Positions 1 to 8,661 of a stretch of DNA of 64,000 bases are shown here, piece after piece. Source of the DNA: Streptomyces stelliscabiei (GTDB lineage Bacteria; Actinomycetota; Actinomycetes; Streptomycetales; Streptomycetaceae); assembly GCF_014873495.1 (NCBI RefSeq), contig NZ_JADBGF010000001.1:7936001-8000000 (forward strand), in the 5' to 3' direction. The notes beneath the pieces were generated by a model. The model had not been told where the DNA came from, made no database searches, and worked only from the letters and a program-made list of their open reading frames with translations. Every line of letters starts with the position of its first letter. The first letter of the stretch is position 1. A program made the position numbers and the translations under genes.

Positions 1-555
1 GGGGGCGATGTCCGCCCAGAACGCGGTCGACTTCTCGGCACTGAGCGCCGCACCGTCGATGCCGGGCAGCGCGAGCGTACGGCGGGCGCCGTCGGGGGTG
101 GCACGGCCCTTGTCGTACGTCGCGATCACGGGGGTGCTGTCGGTCCTCGCGTCGGTGTATCCCTGCTTCACCAGCCGGGTGACGTTGAAGAGGGCCGGGT
201 CGAGGCGGCCCGCCCGCACCAGCGGGACGGCATCCGCCGGCAGGACACTGACCTCGCCGTCGCGTTCGCTCGACAGGAACGTGGCGGCCTCGCGCCCCGC
301 ACCGCGCCGCACGTCGATGGCGTGTCTGCCGTCCGGACCGGGGGCGAGCGTGACGGTGTCCCCGGTGATGAGGGTGACGGTCCGGCTGGTGGGCGCGCTC
401 GCGGGGCCGGCCGTCCCGCCGCCGATCGCGCTGCCGATGCCGATGGCCCGGGTGTGGGCATCGGCGATGCCGGGGCCGGCGGTCGCGGGCGTGATCGCCG
501 CCGCGAGCAGACCGGCCGCTCCTGCCGCGGCCCCGAGGGTGTGGAGTCTTCGCAT
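1..555 (-). CDS. Secreted S8-type serine peptidase, N-terminal part (cut by window edge)
   Basis: Only the first 185 codons are present; the frame is open through base 1. The protein begins MRRLHTLGAAAG, an Ala-rich export signal of about 28 residues. A pro-region follows with the TVTLITGDTVTL strand that is typical of large Streptomyces subtilisin-like (S8) peptidases, and then a second pro-domain strand ending in LPGIDGAALS. The catalytic Asp/His/Ser triad would lie beyond the window, so the family call rests on the propeptide alone. The ATG at 555 is preceded by a GAGG ribosome site about 10 bases upstream. It is transcribed away from the next gene. Secreted protein turnover is the likely role; activity cannot be judged from this fragment. 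Confidence 0.6.
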   Translation of the reverse strand, partial: MRRLHTLGAAAGAAGLLAAAITPATAGPGIADAHTRAIGIGSAIGGGTAGPASAPTSRTVTLITGDTVTLAPGPDGRHAIDVRRGAGREAATFLSSERDGEVSVLPADAVPLVRAGRLDPALFNVTRLVKQGYTDARTDSTPVIATYDKGRATPDGARRTLALPGIDGAALSAEKSTAFWADIAP

Positions 556-940
556 GGGTTGTGCGTCCTCCCCTGAACGCTGAAGAACGCTTCCGGCCTG
601 ATGGGCGGAAGCCAGTGATCAGAGTGGGTGGCGGGTGGAGAGAGGCTCAAGGGATTGCCGTGGCCGGTCCGTGCCAACGCCCTCTTCGGTCAGCGGAGTT
701 GGCGGTACGTCCCCTGCACGCCGGAACGCCCCCCGGGCGTCCCCCGGATCCGGGGCCAGTCCGTCGGCACGCGCGCCGCGCGCGGCACGACGGGGTGGGG
801 GGACACCACCTCCGACGGCATCCCCTCCGACGGGGGAGGCGTTCCACGGGCTTCCGGTGCCGACCGGCCCCACCTGCTGTCGCGAACCCCGCCGGACGAA
901 ACCCTGGCGATGTCGAGGCCGGAGGGCGAAGACTTGCCCC
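556..940. other. Intergenic region between divergent genes
   Basis: 385 bases between the S8 peptidase start and the SRPBCC gene. A short inverted repeat (GCTTCCG at 589-595, CGGAAGC at 606-612) lies 34 bases upstream of the peptidase start and could be an operator. Nothing else convincing was seen; open frames here lack family resemblance. Confidence 0.5.
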
Positions 941-1435
941 ATGGATGCACCGATGCGGCGCAGTGCCCCTCTCCCGTTCGTCGACGAGCACGCCGTCCTC
1001 GTCGAGGCGAACGCCGATGACGTCTGGTGGGCCCTCGCCGAGACGCTCGACTGGGCCTTCTCCCGTCCCGCCGTGGTCCGTTACGCCAAGCTCGTGGGCT
1101 GCGCCGACCACACGGCCGCCGGACCGCGCCCGCCCGTGGAGGGCGCGACGACGTTCCCCGGCTTCCGCACGGCGGCCGCGACCCCGCCCCGGGAGCTGAC
1201 CCTCCTGGGCCGCCACCGCTTCTCCTCCTACACCTGGACCTTCCGCCTCGACGCGGAGGGGCCGGACCACATCCGTCTCCGCGCCGAAACCCGCGCCGCC
1301 TTCCCGGGGCCGGCCGGCGGCCTCTACCGCCTCCTCGTCCTCGGCACCGGCACGCACGCGAAGCAGACCCGCCGTCTGCTGACCGACGTCCGCCGCCGCG
1401 CCGAGCGCTCCTGGACGCGAGGACCGGCGACCTGA
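941..1435 (+). CDS. SRPBCC-fold (polyketide cyclase/START-like) hypothetical protein
   Basis: 164 residues, no signal peptide. The pattern is that of a small SRPBCC ligand-binding fold: an opening strand (HAVLVEANADDVWWALAETLDW), a central RHRFSSYTWTFRLD hairpin followed by LRAETRAAFPG, and a long C-terminal helix (TRRLLTDVRRRAERSW). Such proteins bind hydrophobic ligands or act as cyclase/aromatase-like enzymes, but no catalytic residue can be assigned. The ATG at 941 is the first in a well-coded stretch; an ATG at 953 is also possible because the purine-rich GGAGGG at about 921-926 is rather far from 941. Function unknown; the neighbours give no clue. Confidence 0.6.
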   Translation: MDAPMRRSAPLPFVDEHAVLVEANADDVWWALAETLDWAFSRPAVVRYAKLVGCADHTAAGPRPPVEGATTFPGFRTAAATPPRELTLLGRHRFSSYTWTFRLDAEGPDHIRLRAETRAAFPGPAGGLYRLLVLGTGTHAKQTRRLLTDVRRRAERSWTRGPAT

Positions 1436-1517
1436 CGGAACCCTCGCGGGGGACAGCGGCCGGCCGCAGCCGTTTACAAGCGCGGCGCTCCGCGCTAGCT
1501 TCCGGAGTAGGTGGGGG

Positions 1518-1531
1518 TGGGAGCGCTCCCA
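1518..1531. promoter_or_regulatory. CebR operator (perfect 14-bp palindrome)
   Basis: TGGGAGCGCTCCCA is the textbook binding site of the LacI-family cellobiose-responsive repressor CebR in Streptomyces. It lies 175 bases upstream of the LPMO start, placing that gene in the cellulose/cellobiose regulon. Confidence 0.85.
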
Positions 1532-1601
1532 TATGGGCGCGACGGACCGGAACCCGCCGTGCCCGGACCCGCTCCCACCCCGCACCACTCATCCACGCAC
1601 G

Positions 1602-1640
1602 GGCACCGCACATCGGCACCGCACACCGGCACCGCACACC
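1602..1640 (+). repeat. 13-bp tandem repeat in the LPMO leader
   Basis: Three copies of GGCACCGCACACC (the first with T for C and one extra base) followed by degenerate GCACCGG fragments to about 1665. It sits between the CebR operator and the LPMO start codon, so it is probably transcribed as 5' leader. No function is evident. Confidence 0.6.
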
Positions 1641-1706
1641 GGCACCTTCGCACCGGCACGCGCACGTCCCCCCACCTCCAAGCCGTACACGCAAGGAGAC
1701 CATGTC

Positions 1707-2780
1707 ATGCACGTGACAAATTTACGATTAAGGCTGCCCCGACGCCACCAGGCACTCCTGCTCGTCCTGCTCGCCCTCGTGACCACGATCCCGGCGCTCG
1801 GCCTGGTCCTCACGGCCGGCAGCGGCAGTGCGGAGGCGCACGGCACCCCGATGAAACCCGGCAGCCGCACCTTCCTGTGCTGGCAGGACGGGCTGACCGA
1901 CACCGGTGAGATCAAACCGATCAACCCGGCGTGTCGGTCCGCACAGCAGGTGAGCGGGACGACCCCGTTCTACAACTGGTTCTCGGTGCTCCGCTCGGAC
2001 GGCGCGGGCCGTACCCGCGGCTTCGTCCCCGACGGGCAGCTGTGCAGCGGTGGCAACACCAACTTCACCGGGTTCAACACCCCGAGCGCCGACTGGCCGT
2101 TGACCCATCTGACCGCCGGCGCGACCATCGACTTCTCCTACAACGCGTGGGCGGCGCACCCGGGCTGGTTCTACGTCTACATCACCAAGGACGGCTTCGA
2201 CCCGACGAAGACGCTCACCTGGAACGACCTGGAGGCGCAGCCGTTCCTGAGCGTCGACCACCCGCCGCTGACCGGCAGTCCGGGCACGGTCGAGGCCAAC
2301 TACTCCTGGCAGGGCCGGCTCCCCGCGAACAAGTCGGGCCGCCACCTCGTCTACATGGTGTGGCAGCGCTCCGACAGCCAGGAGACCTTCTACTCCTGCT
2401 CCGACATCGTCTTCGACGGCGGCAACGGTGAGGTGACCGGCATCAAGCAGCCCGGCAACCCCAGCGAGCCGGTACCGGGCGAGTGCGCCGCCACCCGGCG
2501 TACGACGGGCAGCTGGTCCGGCGGCTACCAGTCCGAGGTCGTCGTCACCAACACCGGTGACGTGCCGATGCTCGGCTGGATGGTCGACTGGACCCTGCCG
2601 TCCGGGCAGCGGGTCGACAGCCTCTGGAACGGCAGCGCGACCTACAGCGGGCAGAACGTGATGGTGCACAACGCCAACTGGAACGGGGAGCTGGATCCCG
2701 GCGAGACCGCCTCGTTCGGCTATGTGGTCCAGGGGCCGGGAGGTGATGCGGCGACCACGCTGCCCTGCCGGGTGGGCTGA
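1707..2780 (+). CDS. AA10 lytic polysaccharide monooxygenase with C-terminal CBM2
   Basis: 357 residues. It is a secreted copper enzyme that oxidatively cleaves crystalline polysaccharide (cellulose or chitin). Signal peptide 1-44 ends in AEA, leaving His45 as the mature N-terminus; His45 and His151 (NAWAAHPGW) form the histidine brace and Phe228 (ETFYSCSD) is the axial residue expected in many AA10s. A short Pro-rich linker (about 248-258) leads to a family 2 carbohydrate-binding module, about 260-354, bounded by Cys260 and Cys354 with exposed Trp residues. The ATG at 1707 follows AAGGAG at 1693-1698; the earlier ATG at 1702 is out of frame. The perfect CebR box upstream and the CBM2 favour cellulose as substrate (inference). 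The first codons are unusually AT-rich (about 1716-1733), as is common at translation starts. Confidence 0.93.
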   Translation: MHVTNLRLRLPRRHQALLLVLLALVTTIPALGLVLTAGSGSAEAHGTPMKPGSRTFLCWQDGLTDTGEIKPINPACRSAQQVSGTTPFYNWFSVLRSDGAGRTRGFVPDGQLCSGGNTNFTGFNTPSADWPLTHLTAGATIDFSYNAWAAHPGWFYVYITKDGFDPTKTLTWNDLEAQPFLSVDHPPLTGSPGTVEANYSWQGRLPANKSGRHLVYMVWQRSDSQETFYSCSDIVFDGGNGEVTGIKQPGNPSEPVPGECAATRRTTGSWSGGYQSEVVVTNTGDVPMLGWMVDWTLPSGQRVDSLWNGSATYSGQNVMVHNANWNGELDPGETASFGYVVQGPGGDAATTLPCRVG

Positions 2781-2840
2781 GGGTCCGATCCGGCGGGGAC
2801 GGTCACACGCTCGGGGCGGACCGGGGCCGCCCCGCCGGTC

Positions 2841-2880
2841 CGGTCGGGGCCGGGTGCGTCGCGGCACCCGGCCCCGACCG
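2841..2880. terminator. Bidirectional terminator between convergent LPMO and GH92 genes
   Basis: Perfect 17-bp inverted repeat (2841-2857 with 2864-2880), 6-base loop, placed directly between the two stop codons. Confidence 0.85.
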
Positions 2881-2881
2881 G

Positions 2882-5800
2882 TCAGGACAGCAGCTCCACC
2901 TCCGCCAGCGTCGCGCTGTCGTCGAGGACCAGGCGGTAGTGGTCGTACGCCCTCGGGGCGGTGATCGAGAAGGCCCGGGTCTGGCGGTCCCAGGCGAAGG
3001 ATTCGCCGGAGCGCCGGTCGAGGGTCTTCCAGGCGGTGCCGTCGGCGGAGGCCTGGAGGGTCCAGCCGGCCGGTGCCTCGGTACGGTCGGACGAGGTCAG
3101 CGTGTACTGGACCGCCTTCGTGCGGGCCGGCACCGGGAGCGGCACCGTCCCGGCGGTCGCCTTCGTCGCCGAGGTGTCGTCGAAGAGCGCGCCGTCTCCC
3201 TCGACGGCGTCCGAGCGGGGCGCCGGAGCCCTGTCGTCCTTCGTGATCGACACCGGGGCAGCGCTCTCCCCGGTGCCCCAGCGGGACGGCTTCGGGCCCA
3301 TGTCGAACCTCAGCGTGCCGCCCCGGGCGAGGAGCGAGTGCGGCAGCGACGTCGACGTCCACGCCTTGCCGTTGACCTTCAGGCCCCGCACGTACACGTT
3401 CCGCGCGCTGTTCTTCGGGGCCTCGACCACCAGGTCCCTGCCGTTCTCCAGGTGCACGGTCGCCTTGGTGAACAGCGGGGAGCCGACGGCGTACTCGCCG
3501 CTGCCCATCACCAGCGGGTAGAAGCCGAGCGCGGAGAACAGGAACCAGGCGGACTGCTCGCCGTTGTCCTCGTCGCCGTGGTAGCCCTGGCCGATGTCAC
3601 TGCCGACGTACAGGCGGGACAGCACCTCGCGGACCTTCTCCTGGGCCTTCCAGGGCTGCCCGGCGGCGTCGTACATGTAGATCGCGTGGTGGGCGACCTG
3701 GTTGGAGTGGCCGTACATGCCCATGCGCACGTCACGGGCCTCGGTCATCTCGTGGATGACCCCGCCGTAGGAGCCGACGAGATCCGGGGAGGCCGTCTCC
3801 GGGGTGGTGAAGTAGGTGTCCAGCTTCTTCGCCAGCCCGCTCCGGCCGCCGTACAGGTTGGCCAGGCCCTTGCTGTCCTGCGGCGCGGTGAAGGCGTAGC
3901 CCCAGCCGTTGGTCTCGGTGTAGTCGTGGCCCCAGACGCGCGGGTCGTACGCCGAGGAGTCGACCCGCCAGGCGCCCCGGCCGTCCCGGCCCTGGAAGAA
4001 CCCGGCCTTGTCGTCGAACAGCTTCACATAGTTCCGCGCCCTGTTGAGGAAGTACGCGGACTCCTCCGCGTACCGCTTCTCGCCCGTCTCCCGGTACAGG
4101 GCCCGGCCCATCCGGGCGATGCCGTAGTCGTTGAGACAGCCCTCCAGGGCCCAGGACAGGCCCTCGTGGGTGTCGGTGGAGGTGTAGCCGAGGAAGGGCG
4201 AGGTGGCCATGCCCTTGCGGCCGACGCCCGACGACGGCGGGACGACCGTGGCGTTCTTCAGGGCCGCCTCGTAGGCCGACCTCGCGTCGAAGTCCACGCC
4301 CTTCACGTACGCGTCCGCGAACGCCACGTCCGAGGAGGTGCCCGTCATCAGGTCCGCGTAGCCGGGGGAGGACCAGCGGGAGGTCCAGCCGCCGTCCTTG
4401 TACTGCTGCACGAATCCGTCGGCCATCTCGCCCGCCTGACCGGGCGTCAGCAACGCGTACGCGGGCCAGGTCGTCCGGTAGGTGTCCCAGAAGCCGTTGT
4501 TGACGTACACCTTGCCGTCGACGATCTTCGCGCCGGTGTGGGTCGGGGTGTCCCGGCCGGTCATGGGGGAGAACGGCGAGGCGTACCGGTGCTTCGAACC
4601 CACCTTCTCGAAGCCGGAGTTGGGGTACAGGTACAGCCGGTAGAGGCTGGAGTACAGCGTGGTCAGCCGGTCGGGGGCCGCACCCTCGACCTCCACCTTC
4701 CCCAGGATCCGGTCCCACTGCGCCCGCGCCCGGTCCTTCACCGTCTCGAAGGCCGTGCCGTCCGGGATCTCCTGGCGCAGGTTGTCCTTCGCCTGGTCCA
4801 GGCTGATCAGTGAGGTGGCCAGACGGAGCGTCACCGTGCGGTCCGCGCCGGCGTCGAAGCGGAGGCGGCCCTTCACACCGGTCGAGCCGCCGTCCGTGAC
4901 CGGCGCGTCGAACACCCCGTACACGAAGAGGCGGGTCGCGCCCGCGGAGAGTCCGGACTTCACATCCGAGAACCCCGTGACGACTCCCGCCTCCTTGTCC
5001 AGGGTCAGGCCCGCCTGGTCGGTCACGTTGTCGAAGAGGACGCTCGCGTCGTCGCCGGGGTAGGTGAAGCGCAGCGCCGCCGCGTGGTCCGTGGGCGCCA
5101 TCTCTGCCCTGACGCCGTTCTCGAAGCGGACCCCGTAGTAGTACGGCCGGGCCGTCTCGTTCTCGTGCCGGAAGGCCAACGCCCTTGCCGTGCGGCTCAG
5201 TTCGGGGGTGCCGGCGGCGGCCGAGGGCATCACCTGGAAGGTCTGCCGGTCGCCCATCCACGGGCTCGGCTCATGGCTCGCGCTGAACGCCTGGACGGTC
5301 GGCAGATTGTCCGCGTCGTTGGCCCGCGCGTAGTCGTACAGCCAGCTCAGTGATCCCGCGTTGGTCACCGGCGTCCAGAAGTTGAAGCCATGGGGCACCG
5401 CGGTCGCCGGAAAGTTGTTGCCGCGGGAGAAACCGCCGCTGGAATTCGTTCCCCTGGTGGTCACCACGTAGTCGGAGAGATGCTCCTTCGGCCGCTCGGG
5501 AGCCCGCACCCGCAGCGTGACGTCGTCGAGCCAGCCGCGGAACCGTGCCGGGCCCTTCGGGGAGTCGTAGGCCACCACGATCCGGTCCACGGTCCGCCCG
5601 GCCGCGACCGAGCCGATCCGGGAGACCACGTCGTTCCACTGGTTGACGTACAGCACCTTCGCCGCGCCCTGGCCACGCGGCGACAGCGGGAACCCGTGGC
5701 TGTCCCGCGCCCCCAGGTCACTGAGCGAGCCGCCGTCGGTGAAGACCAGGTCGACCGAGACGTTCGTGGCGTCGTAGTCCAGATCGCGGTCCGCCAGCGA

Positions 5801-6679
5801 GGGGAAGATCCGGTACGCCAGCTCCGTGTTCCGCTCGACGGCCACGTTCACGTCGAAGACCTTGTTGTACGCGTATGCCCGGCCGTCGGCGGTGTGCCGG
5901 CCCGCGTACCGCAGGGCCCGCTTGCCGGTGAAGCCCATGCCGGCCTTGGCGGTCGCCGAGCCGCTCGGGCCCCGGTCGACCAGCGACAGCATCTCCCTCG
6001 GCGCGGGTGCCTGCCCGCCGCCCGTCGAGAACCGCACATCGGCGAGCTGGGTGATCATCGAGGCGCCGTTGTTCCTGGTGATGTCGAGCCGGAAGTGCCG
6101 GTACTCGGCCACCGCGTCGCCGGGGATGTCGTACGACTTCGTCTCGAAGCGCTCCCCGAAGCCTTCGCCGGAGCGGGTGTCGAGGGTCTTCCACTCCTTG
6201 CCGTCGGCGGAGCCCTTGAGGGTCCAGTCCCTCGGGTCGCGCGCCTCGACGTCGTTCGCCGAGGTCAGCGCGTAGGTGACGACCTTCGCCGGGCGGTCCA
6301 GGTCGAACTCCGCCCAGCCGGTGGGCTGGAAGGTGAGCCACTTGGTGCCGGACTCGCCGTCGACGAGGTTCTCCTTCACCTCCCCGCCGCCCGTGTTCTC
6401 GCCACTGGCCCGGACGTCGGTGACATGGTCGGTGATGTCGCCCGGGATGCCGCTGGTGTAGCCGCCGTCGACGCCGGAGGCCCGGGGGGAGCCGTCCGGT
6501 GCGGTGTCGGTCGTACTGAGCCAGTCCGGAGCCGGGTCGTCCGGTTCGAACGAGGAGCTGAACTCCCGCTCCCCGGCCGCCGGCCGGTCCGGTATCGCGA
6601 CCGCCGCGCCCTGCGAGGCCACCACCAGTGCGAACGCGGCGGCGCCGAGCGCCGCCGTGGAACCCCGCCCGTGCCGCAT
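2882..6679 (-). CDS. Secreted GH92 alpha-mannosidase with discoidin-type carbohydrate-binding domains
   Basis: 1265 residues. After a signal peptide (about 1-29, ending in AVA) comes a first F5/8-type C (CBM32-like) domain around 80-220, a beta-sandwich region to about 400, the GH92 (alpha/alpha)6 catalytic region about 405-1110 and a second discoidin-like domain about 1130-1265. The signature late in the catalytic domain reads HGDEDNGEQSAWF, the position of the GH92 catalytic acids; many characterised members have a D-C-G-Q version, so linkage specificity could differ. GH92 enzymes are calcium-dependent inverting exo-alpha-mannosidases acting on N-glycans, mannans or mannose phosphodiesters. 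ATG at 6679 is preceded by GGGAGAG. A GACAACGTTGTC operator-like palindrome 60 bases upstream suggests sugar-responsive repression. Confidence 0.92.
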   Translation of the reverse strand: MRHGRGSTAALGAAAFALVVASQGAAVAIPDRPAAGEREFSSSFEPDDPAPDWLSTTDTAPDGSPRASGVDGGYTSGIPGDITDHVTDVRASGENTGGGEVKENLVDGESGTKWLTFQPTGWAEFDLDRPAKVVTYALTSANDVEARDPRDWTLKGSADGKEWKTLDTRSGEGFGERFETKSYDIPGDAVAEYRHFRLDITRNNGASMITQLADVRFSTGGGQAPAPREMLSLVDRGPSGSATAKAGMGFTGKRALRYAGRHTADGRAYAYNKVFDVNVAVERNTELAYRIFPSLADRDLDYDATNVSVDLVFTDGGSLSDLGARDSHGFPLSPRGQGAAKVLYVNQWNDVVSRIGSVAAGRTVDRIVVAYDSPKGPARFRGWLDDVTLRVRAPERPKEHLSDYVVTTRGTNSSGGFSRGNNFPATAVPHGFNFWTPVTNAGSLSWLYDYARANDADNLPTVQAFSASHEPSPWMGDRQTFQVMPSAAAGTPELSRTARALAFRHENETARPYYYGVRFENGVRAEMAPTDHAAALRFTYPGDDASVLFDNVTDQAGLTLDKEAGVVTGFSDVKSGLSAGATRLFVYGVFDAPVTDGGSTGVKGRLRFDAGADRTVTLRLATSLISLDQAKDNLRQEIPDGTAFETVKDRARAQWDRILGKVEVEGAAPDRLTTLYSSLYRLYLYPNSGFEKVGSKHRYASPFSPMTGRDTPTHTGAKIVDGKVYVNNGFWDTYRTTWPAYALLTPGQAGEMADGFVQQYKDGGWTSRWSSPGYADLMTGTSSDVAFADAYVKGVDFDARSAYEAALKNATVVPPSSGVGRKGMATSPFLGYTSTDTHEGLSWALEGCLNDYGIARMGRALYRETGEKRYAEESAYFLNRARNYVKLFDDKAGFFQGRDGRGAWRVDSSAYDPRVWGHDYTETNGWGYAFTAPQDSKGLANLYGGRSGLAKKLDTYFTTPETASPDLVGSYGGVIHEMTEARDVRMGMYGHSNQVAHHAIYMYDAAGQPWKAQEKVREVLSRLYVGSDIGQGYHGDEDNGEQSAWFLFSALGFYPLVMGSGEYAVGSPLFTKATVHLENGRDLVVEAPKNSARNVYVRGLKVNGKAWTSTSLPHSLLARGGTLRFDMGPKPSRWGTGESAAPVSITKDDRAPAPRSDAVEGDGALFDDTSATKATAGTVPLPVPARTKAVQYTLTSSDRTEAPAGWTLQASADGTAWKTLDRRSGESFAWDRQTRAFSITAPRAYDHYRLVLDDSATLAEVELLS

Positions 6680-6738
6680 CAGCGAGCACTCTCCCTACGT
6701 CCAGCAGACAGTTTTCGATCAAGAAATGATCGAAAGGG

Positions 6739-6750
6739 GACAACGTTGTC
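6739..6750. promoter_or_regulatory. LacI-type operator candidate (GACAACGTTGTC)
   Basis: Perfect 12-bp palindrome with the central CG characteristic of LacI/GalR-family operators. Its centre is about 65 bases upstream of the GH92 start codon, a good repression position. Confidence 0.6.
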
Positions 6751-6869
6751 GACCGCGTAACGCAGGGACCAGTAGGGGTTGAAGTGATGTGTGATGTCAA
6801 GGGTGTTGAGTGCGCCACCCGGGACGAATGGCGGGGATTTTCCGGTCAGGTGGCGCAAGGTCGCTCATA

Positions 6870-6894
6870 TTTCCGAGAGGTCTCAACTCGGAAA
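6870..6894. promoter_or_regulatory. 8-bp inverted repeat, TTTCCGAG/CTCGGAAA
   Basis: Arms 6870-6877 and 6887-6894, 9-base spacer. Could be an operator or a weak hairpin; lies about 45 bases before the DasR-like site. Confidence 0.4.
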
Positions 6895-6939
6895 AGACCG
6901 ATGGCCAACCTTGCATTCGATCTTGCCCCCCTGGCGGGA

Positions 6940-6955
6940 AGTGGACTATACCTGT
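6940..6955 (+). promoter_or_regulatory. DasR (dre)-like site upstream of the GlcNAc/chitobiose-type transporter
   Basis: AGTGGACTATACCTGT matches 12 of 16 positions of the DasR consensus ACTGGTCTAGACCAGT, keeping the TGG...ACC core spacing. DasR is the GntR-family repressor of GlcNAc/chitin genes. It lies about 195 bases before the transporter's first gene. Confidence 0.5.
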
Positions 6956-7150
6956 CGGCGTCCGCATAGTGGTCACACAGCCGCGGACAGGCCCTACCCG
7001 GGGGGAATCAGCGTGGTCGCGGACGTGTCCGCGTGCCGACCGCCGTCTTGCCCCTGTTGAATCCTCACGCACGACCCCAGCTTGAACCGACCGCGGTGCC
7101 GGGAGGATCCGGTTCACCGCCTGAGTCCTGGAGAAGGCGAGGACTTGAGC

Positions 7151-8623
7151 ATGGGATCCACTACCGCTGAGAACGACAACGGCCCCGAGGGGGTCGCCGC
7201 CACCGACCCCGAAGGCGTCGGCCGCCGCGATCTGATCAAGCGTTCCGCCGCGCTGGGCCTGATCACCGTCCCGACGATGAGCTTCCTGTCCGCGTGTGCC
7301 AGTGGAGGCGGCGGCGACGACACCTCCGAGGACAGCCAGGGCAAGACCTCCGCCTCCAACCCCTTCGGCGTCAAGAAGGGCAGCAAGCTCGACGTCGTGA
7401 TCTTCAAGGGCGGCTACGGCGACGCCTACGCCAGGGCCTGGGAGGCCGCCTTCCAGAAGAAGTGGGGCGTCGCCTCCACCCACACCGGCACCCAGGAGAT
7501 CACCGGCAAACTCCAGCCGCGGTTCAACGCGGGCAACCCGCCGGACATCGTCGACGACTCCGGCGCCCAGCAGATCCCGATCGACGTGCTCTACAAGAAC
7601 GACCAGCTCCTCGACCTCGCCGAGATCCTGGACGCCCCCTCGATCGACGACCCGGACAAGAAGGTCCGCGACACGCTGATCCCCGGCACGCTCGACGCGG
7701 GCATGCAGGAGAACAAGGTCGTCGCCCTGAACTACATCTACACGGTGTGGGGCCTGTGGTATTCCGGCAAGCTCTTCAAGGAGAACGGCTGGGAGGAGCC
7801 CAAGACCTGGGCCGACTTCCTCACCATCTGCAAGGAGGCCAAGGCCAAGGGCATCGGCGGCCTCGCCCACCAGGGGAAGTACCCGTACTACATCAACGTC
7901 GCCATCATGGACCTGATCGCCAAGACGGGCGGTCTGGAGGCCATGAAGGCGATCGACAACCTCGACCCCAAGGCGTTCGTCGGCTCCGACGCCGCGAAGG
8001 CCGGCGTCGAGGCGATCTACGAGGTCGTCGAGAAGGGCTATCTGATGCCCGGCACGAACGGCCTGACCCACACCGAGTCCCAGGCCCGCTGGAACCAGTA
8101 CAAGGCCGTGTTCATCACCTCCGGCTCCTGGCTGGAGAACGAGCAGCTGAAGCAGACCCCGGACGACTTCGACATGACGTTCATGCCGATGCCGGTGTTG
8201 CCGGACAGCGTGATGCCCTTCGAGGCGATCCGGGCCGGTTCCGGGGAGCCGTTCATCATCCCTTCCAAGGCGAAGAACCTGCCGGCCGCCAAGGAATTCA
8301 TGCGGATGATGCTCTCCAAGGAGTGGTCGACGCTGTTCGCCAAGGAGGCGAACTCCCTGACGATCGTGAAGGACGGGGTCGACACCGGCGTCTCCCTGCG
8401 GCCCGGTACCCAGTCGACGGTGAAAGTCTCCAAGGCCGCCGGTGACAACACGTTCCGTTACCTGTACACCGAGTGGTACAGCGAGATGGACACGGCGATC
8501 CAGAACGCGTCGAACGAACTGATGGCCAAGCGGATCCAGCCGGCCGAGTGGCTCAAGCGGGCACAGGCCGCCGTGGACAAGCAGGCCAAGGATCCCGACT
8601 CCAAGAAGAACCACCGGGACTAG
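7151..8623 (+). CDS. ngcE: NgcE-like sugar-binding lipoprotein of an ABC importer
   Basis: 490 residues. It is a solute-binding protein that captures extracellular sugar and delivers it to the two permeases that follow. The N-terminus has a twin-arginine pair (GRRDLIKRSAALGL) and a lipobox ending LSAC, so it is exported, probably by Tat, and lipidated. The rest is a type 1 extracellular binding fold (about 65-485) closely resembling NgcE proteins for N-acetylglucosamine and N,N'-diacetylchitobiose. From memory, the syntenic S. coelicolor genes SCO6005-6007 encode a chitobiose/GlcNAc transporter, NgcEFG. ATG at 7151 has GAGG about 10 bases upstream. A dre-like site in the promoter fits chitin regulation. 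No ATPase gene accompanies the system; a shared MsiK-type ATPase elsewhere is expected. Confidence 0.85.
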   Translation: MGSTTAENDNGPEGVAATDPEGVGRRDLIKRSAALGLITVPTMSFLSACASGGGGDDTSEDSQGKTSASNPFGVKKGSKLDVVIFKGGYGDAYARAWEAAFQKKWGVASTHTGTQEITGKLQPRFNAGNPPDIVDDSGAQQIPIDVLYKNDQLLDLAEILDAPSIDDPDKKVRDTLIPGTLDAGMQENKVVALNYIYTVWGLWYSGKLFKENGWEEPKTWADFLTICKEAKAKGIGGLAHQGKYPYYINVAIMDLIAKTGGLEAMKAIDNLDPKAFVGSDAAKAGVEAIYEVVEKGYLMPGTNGLTHTESQARWNQYKAVFITSGSWLENEQLKQTPDDFDMTFMPMPVLPDSVMPFEAIRAGSGEPFIIPSKAKNLPAAKEFMRMMLSKEWSTLFAKEANSLTIVKDGVDTGVSLRPGTQSTVKVSKAAGDNTFRYLYTEWYSEMDTAIQNASNELMAKRIQPAEWLKRAQAAVDKQAKDPDSKKNHRD

Positions 8624-8661
8624 CGGGGCGTCGGAGCGCCCGGGGAGCTGCGCACTGTGGT

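Larger units (their letters stand above)
6680..7150. other. Regulatory region between divergent GH92 and NgcE-type genes
   Basis: 471 bases carrying three separate dyads: GACAACGTTGTC (6739-6750) near the GH92 start, an 8-bp inverted repeat (6870-6894), and a DasR-like palindrome (6940-6955) on the transporter side. Short frames inside have no recognisable relatives. Confidence 0.6.

Noticed and set aside
1602..1640. CRISPR-like repeat
   Set aside because: Units are contiguous with no spacers and no cas genes are near.
2939..4813. Long open frame opposite the GH92 gene
   Set aside because: Low-complexity Val/Gly/Arg/Ala translation produced by high GC; no family resemblance.
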